NCBI GenBank assembly: GCA_009839585.1
Contig: VXPI01000167.1
Span: forward strand, 1-12,390
Length of the DNA stretch: 12,390 nucleotides
Reading direction: 5' to 3'
Source: Gammaproteobacteria bacterium
GTDB lineage: Bacteria > Pseudomonadota > Gammaproteobacteria > Arenicellales > Poriferihabitantaceae
A program made the position numbers and the translations under genes. Position 1 is the stretch's first letter; every line of letters starts with the position of its first letter. Shown here piece after piece: positions 8,509 to 12,390 of the stretch. The notes under the pieces are model-generated. The model did no database searches and had not been told where the DNA came from. It worked only from the letters and a program-made list of their open reading frames with translations.

Positions 8509-8808
8509 TCACGGGCGGCCTGTACCTGTAGCGAAGTCTCCGCCATAGGTTCTACAAGCCTTTTGTCTGATATCGTTTGCAAAGACTTCATTTGCCAAGT
8601 TTTTGCATGGTTTCGATTTTTGATGCATGGTTCTGGTCATGACGGATTCGGTCATGCACATATCCGCTTGCGCTGTCATAGCACCCCGGTTTTGTCTGGG
8701 TCTCAACTCAGTCTGTACACTGATCCGGAAGGGGTATGCACATGCTTGCCGCTTTCGACTCCCTATTATCCAAGCATGGCGTAAGATGAGGGATATGTAA
8801 ACGCTCAC
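8509..8808 (-). CDS. Doubtful small open frame, hypothetical
   Basis: A 99-codon frame runs from GTG at 8808 to TGA at 8509, inside the gap between the efflux operon and sixA. In its favour is a good ribosome site: AAGGA lies 5 nt upstream of the GTG. Against it, I recognise no family, signal peptide or membrane helix. The sequence is rich in scattered Cys and Met and uses several uncommon codons. An internal Met around residue 44 with an upstream GGGGTG could be an alternative start. It overlaps the repeat-rich part of the gap. Chance is the likelier explanation. Confidence 0.13.
   Translation of the reverse strand: MSVYISLILRHAWIIGSRKRQACAYPFRISVQTELRPRQNRGAMTAQADMCMTESVMTRTMHQKSKPCKNLANEVFANDIRQKACRTYGGDFATGTGRP
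8533..8589. repeat. 7-bp inverted repeat GAAGTCT / AGACTTC
   Basis: Perfect arms at 8533-8539 and 8583-8589 enclose 43 nt. Within that interval, AGGTT (8548-8552 region) and AGCCT can form a short inner hairpin before TTTTG. The arrangement could be a branched RNA fold, but each stem is short. Confidence 0.2.
8604..8632. repeat. Direct repeat TGCATGGTT x2, 20 bp apart
   Basis: The 9-bp word TGCATGGTT occurs at 8604-8612 and 8624-8632, starting 20 bp apart, close to two helical turns. A protein binding both copies would sit on one face of the DNA. The repeat is exact and directly visible; regulator binding is inference. It is immediately followed by the palindrome GTCATGAC at 8636-8643. Confidence 0.35.
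8741..8778. repeat. 8-bp perfect inverted repeat CATGCTTG / CAAGCATG
   Basis: Arms lie at 8741-8748 and 8771-8778 with a 22-nt spacer. The arms include the CATGC/GCATG word that recurs across this gap. It could be a divergent operator pair or an RNA hairpin with a large loop; no T run follows. Confidence 0.3.
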
Positions 8809-8816
8809 TCCTATTC

Positions 8817-8853
8817 CTTCATCCCGATGGGTTTCAACAGTAAGGGGGTGAAG
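8817..8853. other. Stem-loop, nine base pairs with a 19-nt loop
   Basis: CTTCATCCC (8817-8825) pairs with GGGGTGAAG (8845-8853) along its whole length with one G-T wobble. The loop is 19 nt. It lies about 170-210 nt upstream of sixA and could be part of a structured leader. No T run follows the right arm, so it does not look like a terminator. Confidence 0.3.
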
Positions 8854-8859
8854 TAGTGA

Positions 8860-8903
8860 CCTGATTGTCTCGCCACTTGAGGAAAGGCGACATGAACATC
8901 AGG
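8860..8903. other. Nested stem-loop upstream of sixA
   Basis: An outer stem, CCTGAT (8860-8865) with ATCAGG (8898-8903), encloses an inner stem, TCGCC (8870-8874) with GGCGA (8886-8890), capped by the loop ACTTGAGGAAA. The two stems are separated by an asymmetric internal loop. It sits 7 nt after the 8817-8853 hairpin, so the pair could form one folded element ahead of sixA. The loop carries GAGGA. Confidence 0.3.
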
Positions 8904-9024
8904 GTTATCAGTCGAGGTTAGCCGTGACTACAATTCAATACAATGACCCGAACTTTCGATATACTTCGTAACCAGCACCTCCAGAACCAACCCAAAAACG
9001 TTCAAACCCGGATTCCATTTCAAA

Positions 9025-9519
9025 ATGAGCAAGCTGCTTCTTCTATTACGCCATGCCAAATCCGACTGGTATAGTGGAGCACTAAACGACCATGGACGCC
9101 CCTTGAATGAACGAGGCAGAAGAGATGCTCCACGGATCGGCTCATGGATCGCGAGTTCCGGATATCGGCCACATCGAATTTTCTGTTCAGATGCACAAAG
9201 AACACGCGAAACACTGGAACTGGTTATGAGTGTCCCTGACTGGGGGCGGCATCATCCCGAGGTCGCTTACTCGCACCAACTGTATATGGCTTCTACAAAG
9301 CGTGTTCTGGATATCATTGAAGCGAACTGGACAGATAGCGGTACGCTCATGGTAGTGGGACATAATCCGACTATGGACCAGATTCTTGTCCACTACTGTC
9401 CTGAGGCTCGATCGAATCAATCAGGAAAGCTGATGACCACTGCAACCGTGGCAGTTATCGCGACCGCGAATGCAGAAAATTCCAGACTGCTGCACTTGAT
9501 TCGCCCAGCTGACTTGTAA
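9025..9519 (+). CDS. sixA: SixA-type phosphohistidine phosphatase (histidine phosphatase superfamily)
   Basis: This 164-residue cytoplasmic protein belongs to the histidine phosphatase superfamily, SixA branch, whose E. coli member removes phosphate from phosphohistidine of a signalling or phosphotransfer protein. Seen: the catalytic RHA motif with Arg9 and nucleophile His10 (LLRHAKSDW), Arg59 in SDAQRTRET, and the second catalytic His113 in VVGHNPTMD. The length fits the short, single-domain SixA type. The ATG at 9025 places RHA at the usual distance from the N-terminus, although no clear ribosome site precedes it. It stands immediately upstream of recA, where many gammaproteobacteria carry cinA. 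The true substrate is unknown, and a small-molecule phosphatase role is possible. Confidence 0.85.
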   Translation: MSKLLLLLRHAKSDWYSGALNDHGRPLNERGRRDAPRIGSWIASSGYRPHRIFCSDAQRTRETLELVMSVPDWGRHHPEVAYSHQLYMASTKRVLDIIEANWTDSGTLMVVGHNPTMDQILVHYCPEARSNQSGKLMTTATVAVIATANAENSRLLHLIRPADL

Positions 9520-9540
9520 GCAGATAATATCTTCTATATT
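9514..9540 (+). promoter_or_regulatory. Candidate promoter for recA
   Basis: TTGTAA (9514-9519, overlapping the end of sixA) and TATATT (9535-9540) are separated by 15 nt, or 16 nt if CTTGTA is used as the -35. A further -10-like TAAAAT occurs at 9565-9570 without a clear partner. Both fits are mediocre; the 148-nt gap before recA makes a promoter here plausible. Confidence 0.25.
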
Positions 9541-9617
9541 TCCCGTATCAACACGCGGATAGGATAAAATCGGACAGTTATTTCAAATGTACTAGCCGCA
9601 ATTCCGATCCATCATTT

Positions 9618-9633
9618 CTGGTTGGTTGGACAA
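9618..9633. promoter_or_regulatory. Weak LexA-box-like sequence upstream of recA
   Basis: CTGG-N8-ACAA matches six of the eight fixed bases of the gammaproteobacterial LexA consensus CTGT-N8-ACAG, and the centre is not the usual alternating AT. It lies about 35-50 nt before the recA ATG, a sensible operator position. Two mismatches in the core make this doubtful. Confidence 0.2.
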
Positions 9634-9667
9634 GGCTGGGTTACACAGGTTTTTCAGAGATCGGATA

Positions 9668-10696
9668 ATGGATGCAGATAAACAAAAAGCATTAGAAAAT
9701 GCGATAGGTCAGATTGACCGCCAGTTTGGCAAAGGGTCGCTAATGAGGCTCGGAGACTCCGAAGTCAGCGAAGATATTCAAATCTATTCCACCGGATCAA
9801 TCGGTCTCGATACCGCTCTGGGGATTGGTGGATTGCCACGAGGGCGCGTTATTGAAATTTTTGGGCCTGAAGCCTCCGGTAAAACCACGCTAACCCTCTC
9901 CCTAATTGCCCAGGCTCAGAAGGCGGGCGGTACTGCTGCATTTATTGATGCCGAACATGCCCTGGATCCGGTGTATGCCGAAAAGGTTGGGGTAAACGTT
10001 GACGAATTGCTGGTCTCCCAGCCGGATACAGGCGAGCAGGCTCTTGAAATTGCAGACATGCTGGTCCGCTCAGGTGCGGTGGATGTGATAGTCATCGACT
10101 CCGTGGCTGCATTGACACCAAAAGCGGAAATCGAAGGCGATATGGGAGACAGTCATATGGGGCTCCAAGCCAGATTAATGTCCCAGGCCTTGCGCAAGCT
10201 GACCGGCATTATGAAACGTTCAAATACGATGGTGATATTTATCAACCAGATTCGTATGAAGATCGGCGTCATGTTCGGCAATCCGGAAACTACCACTGGT
10301 GGAAATGCCTTGAAGTTCTATTCTTCAGTCCGGCTGGATATTCGGAGAATCGGTACGATCAAGAAAGGCGATGATGTCTATGGCAATCACACGCGGGTCA
10401 AGGTCGTCAAGAACAAGGTAGCTCCACCATTCAAGGAAGCCCAGTTTGATATTCTCTATTCGATCGGCATATCACGTGAAGGAGAATTGATTGATATCGG
10501 TGTTGAAGAAGGCATTGTCGAGAAGTCAGGCGCATGGTACAGCTATGGAGCCGACCGCATTGGGCAGGGACGGGACAATGTCCGGGAATTCCTGCGTGGG
10601 AATCCTGAAACTGCATCAGAAATCGAGGATGCCATCAGAAAAGCCAGAGGCATTGAACAATCCTCGGCTACAGTCCCTGAAGGAGATTCAACCTGA
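9668..10696 (+). CDS. recA: Recombinase RecA
   Basis: RecA forms filaments on single-stranded DNA, drives homologous pairing and strand exchange with ATP, and triggers LexA self-cleavage. The 342-residue protein shows the N-terminal helix ([20 protein letters not shown]), Walker A GPEASGKT at 66-73 with Lys72 as in E. coli RecA, the catalytic Glu in [10 protein letters not shown], Walker [11 protein letters not shown], the loop-2 segment [18 protein letters not shown], and a short C-terminal tail (about 342 residues against 353 in E. coli). I start at ATG 9668 because this gives the normal N-terminus. An in-frame TTG at 9626 would add 14 atypical residues. AGAGA at 9656-9660 is a plausible ribosome site. 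recX follows after 77 nt. Confidence 0.98.
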   Translation: MDADKQKALENAIGQIDRQFGKGSLMRLGDSEVSEDIQIYSTGSIGLDTALGIGGLPRGRVIEIFGPEASGKTTLTLSLIAQAQKAGGTAAFIDAEHALDPVYAEKVGVNVDELLVSQPDTGEQALEIADMLVRSGAVDVIVIDSVAALTPKAEIEGDMGDSHMGLQARLMSQALRKLTGIMKRSNTMVIFINQIRMKIGVMFGNPETTTGGNALKFYSSVRLDIRRIGTIKKGDDVYGNHTRVKVVKNKVAPPFKEAQFDILYSIGISREGELIDIGVEEGIVEKSGAWYSYGADRIGQGRDNVREFLRGNPETASEIEDAIRKARGIEQSSATVPEGDST

Positions 10697-10773
10697 AGAA
10701 ACGTTGATGCATTTGCACGAATATTCCTCTGATCGATTCAATAATCCCGGACAATCCAGGTTTATAGCCAATT

Positions 10774-11223
10774 GTGTCTGAAAAGACTGTAAACACGTTA
10801 ATTGCAAAAGCCTACCGCCTACTGGTCAAACGCGAATACAGCCATCATGAGCTTTTCCAGCGATTTTTGAAACAGGCATCTCGGGAAGTTTGTGATGAAG
10901 TGATGCGTCAGTTGGTCAGTCAGGGCGCCCAATCAGACCAGCGTTTTGCGGAATCCTTGTGTAGGTCGCGCTATGCTGCGGGCAAGGGGCCGGTCCTGGT
11001 GCGCTATGAACTCAATAAACACCAAATAAATGAAGAGTTGATTGAGATGGCAATGGAACCATATTCGAGTGAATGGGAAGCACTTGCTGAACAGGTTCGC
11101 AAAAAGAAGTTTGGCGATGGGCTGCCCAGGGAGTATCCTGCATTAGCCAAGCAATTGCGTTTTCTGCAACAACGAGGATTCAGTCAAGCTGAGCTTTCGC
11201 AATACTCGCATAACTGTTTTTAG
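10774..11223 (+). CDS. recX: Regulatory protein RecX
   Basis: RecX binds RecA filaments and limits their growth and activity. The 149-residue protein is built of short helical repeats typical of the family: an N-terminal [20 protein letters not shown] segment, the central [31 protein letters not shown] block, the [16 protein letters not shown] repeat, and a C-terminal [12 protein letters not shown] repeat. It is somewhat shorter than E. coli RecX (166 residues). The start is GTG at 10774, with no strong ribosome site. It lies 77 nt after recA with no terminator seen, so expression by read-through from recA is likely, as in E. coli. alaS begins 13 nt after its stop. Confidence 0.93.
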   Translation: MSEKTVNTLIAKAYRLLVKREYSHHELFQRFLKQASREVCDEVMRQLVSQGAQSDQRFAESLCRSRYAAGKGPVLVRYELNKHQINEELIEMAMEPYSSEWEALAEQVRKKKFGDGLPREYPALAKQLRFLQQRGFSQAELSQYSHNCF

Positions 11224-11236
11224 CAGCCTGAATCGA

Positions 11237-12390
11237 ATGAAAACCACGCAAATCAGACAACTCTTTCTAGATTTCTTTGCCCGTAACGGTCATGAAATTG
11301 TGCCGAGTAGCCCTTTGGTACCCGGCAATGATCCGACTTTGCTGTTCACGAATGCTGGCATGGTTCAGTTCAAGGATGTATTTCTGGGTCTTGAAAAACG
11401 CCCATACAATCGTGCAGTCACGGCCCAGCGTTGTGTACGGGCAGGCGGGAAACACAACGACCTCGAGAATGTGGGTTATACGGCTCGACACCATACATTT
11501 TTCGAGATGCTCGGAAATTTCAGTTTCGGAGATTATTTCAAGGATGAAGCCATTCGACTTGCCTGGGAACTATTGACCGTCGATTTTGCAATACCGGGAG
11601 AAAGACTGTCAGTTACCGTTTTTGAGGAAGACGACGAAGCCGCATCAATTTGGGCGGGTCAAATCGGTCTTCCAGCGGATCGAATTACGCGCATCGGAGC
11701 CAAGGACAATTTCTGGCAAATGGGCGATACCGGCCCTTGCGGGCCTTGCTCAGAAATATTCTATGACCATGGTCCCGAAGTTCCCGGCGGGCCGCCCGGA
11801 ACGTCCGATGAGGATGGAGACCGATTCATCGAAATCTGGAATCTGGTCTTCATGCAGTTCAACCGTCATGCTGATGGAACGCTTGAACCCCTCCCTGCGC
11901 CTTCAGTAGATACCGGAATGGGCCTTGAACGAATTGCGGCTGTTTTGCAGCACGTTCACAGTAATTATGAAATTGACCTGTTCGATAACCTGATCCAGGC
12001 AACCGCCCGGGTAGTGGACATTAATGATCCAGACAGCAAAGCCTTACGGGTGATTGCAGATCATATTCGCTCGACAGCATGTCTGATTGCGGATGGTGTT
12101 TTGCCTTCCAATGAGGGTCGGGGATATGTCTTGCGCAGAATTATTCGACGTGCAGTTCGACATGGATATCAAGCCGGATGCACAGAGCCATTTATGCATC
12201 TTTTGGTATCTCCATTGATCGAGTACATGGATGGTGCCGTGCCGAATCTTGAAACATCCCGGAAACATATTGAAAATGTGCTTGGACAGGAGAACGAGAA
12301 GTTCAACGAGACGCTGGAGCAAGGTCTTGGTATTCTGGATGGGGTGATAGAGGCAAACCCGGGAGATACCATTTCCGGGGAAGTTGCTTT
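11237..12390 (+). CDS. alaS: Alanyl-tRNA synthetase, N-terminal part (runs off the window)
   Basis: AlaRS charges tRNA-Ala with alanine in the cytoplasm. About 384 codons are present from ATG 11237, open to the window edge; the full protein in E. coli is 876 residues. Visible are the class II catalytic domain features: [50 protein letters not shown] (motif 2 region), [12 protein letters not shown], and [12 protein letters not shown] (motif 3). After these comes the tRNA-recognition region ([40 protein letters not shown]). The editing and C-Ala domains lie beyond the window. The start is 13 nt after recX, without a clear ribosome site, suggesting coupling to recX or internal initiation. The recA-recX-alaS order is conserved in Gammaproteobacteria. 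Confidence 0.97.
   Translation, partial: MKTTQIRQLFLDFFARNGHEIVPSSPLVPGNDPTLLFTNAGMVQFKDVFLGLEKRPYNRAVTAQRCVRAGGKHNDLENVGYTARHHTFFEMLGNFSFGDYFKDEAIRLAWELLTVDFAIPGERLSVTVFEEDDEAASIWAGQIGLPADRITRIGAKDNFWQMGDTGPCGPCSEIFYDHGPEVPGGPPGTSDEDGDRFIEIWNLVFMQFNRHADGTLEPLPAPSVDTGMGLERIAAVLQHVHSNYEIDLFDNLIQATARVVDINDPDSKALRVIADHIRSTACLIADGVLPSNEGRGYVLRRIIRRAVRHGYQAGCTEPFMHLLVSPLIEYMDGAVPNLETSRKHIENVLGQENEKFNETLEQGLGILDGVIEANPGDTISGEVA

Larger units (their letters stand above)
8138..9024. other. 887-nt intergenic region between divergent adaptor and sixA genes
   Basis: No frame here gives a recognisable protein. The region must contain the promoters for the efflux operon (leftward) and for sixA (rightward). 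It also holds six GCATG/CATGC loci between 8459 and 8778, a 9-bp direct repeat, and several short stem-loops, each described separately. It resembles none of tRNA, tmRNA, RNase P RNA or SRP RNA in the segments I checked by eye. It could be a regulatory region, host a small RNA, or be a decayed gene. Confidence 0.6.

Noticed and set aside
8354-8784. Two plus-strand open frames (8354-8548 and 8563-8784) as a frameshifted gene
   Set aside because: They lie in different frames, neither resembles a known protein, and there is no good ribosome site or family signature joining them.
9635-9649. CTG-N7-CAG (with ACAGG) near the recA start as a LexA box
   Set aside because: The half-sites are 3 bp too close for LexA, which needs CTG and CAG ten bases apart.
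9626-9667. TTG start giving RecA 14 more residues
   Set aside because: The extension matches no known RecA N-terminus, whereas ATG 9668 puts Walker A Lys at residue 72 as in E. coli.

Overview
The window reads as ordinary chromosomal DNA of a gammaproteobacterium, probably environmental or marine and not a close relative of E. coli. The strongest evidence is the block recA-recX-alaS at the right-hand end, an order typical of Gammaproteobacteria. Base composition looks balanced by eye, and GTG starts are used alongside ATG. I see no transposase, integrase, phage gene, CRISPR array, rRNA or tRNA.

Left (1-3726, + strand): a dimethylglycine/sarcosine-dehydrogenase-type flavoprotein with a fused GcvT-like folate domain is followed after 54 nt by a major-facilitator transporter. 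Together they look like a small catabolic unit for an N-methylated amine such as dimethylglycine, sarcosine or a relative; the exact substrate cannot be read from the sequence. Middle (3743-8137, - strand): a periplasmic adaptor gene and an RND inner-membrane pump gene form a two-gene efflux operon, with no outer-membrane channel gene beside it. This operon converges on the transporter gene, leaving 16 nt between their stops.

An 887-nt stretch (8138-9024) separates the divergently oriented adaptor and sixA genes. It has no convincing gene, but it contains a dense set of GCATG/CATGC words, a 9-bp direct repeat and several stem-loops, two of them just upstream of sixA. It is the only part of the window that the genes do not explain.

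Right (9025-12390, + strand): a SixA-type phosphohistidine phosphatase, RecA, its modulator RecX, and the first 384 codons of alanyl-tRNA synthetase, which runs off the window. No strong terminator was seen between these genes, so partial co-transcription is likely. I did not find a clearly novel system. The best leads are the structured 887-nt gap, the apparent lack of a canonical LexA box at recA, and residue substitutions in the RND pump and the flavoprotein.
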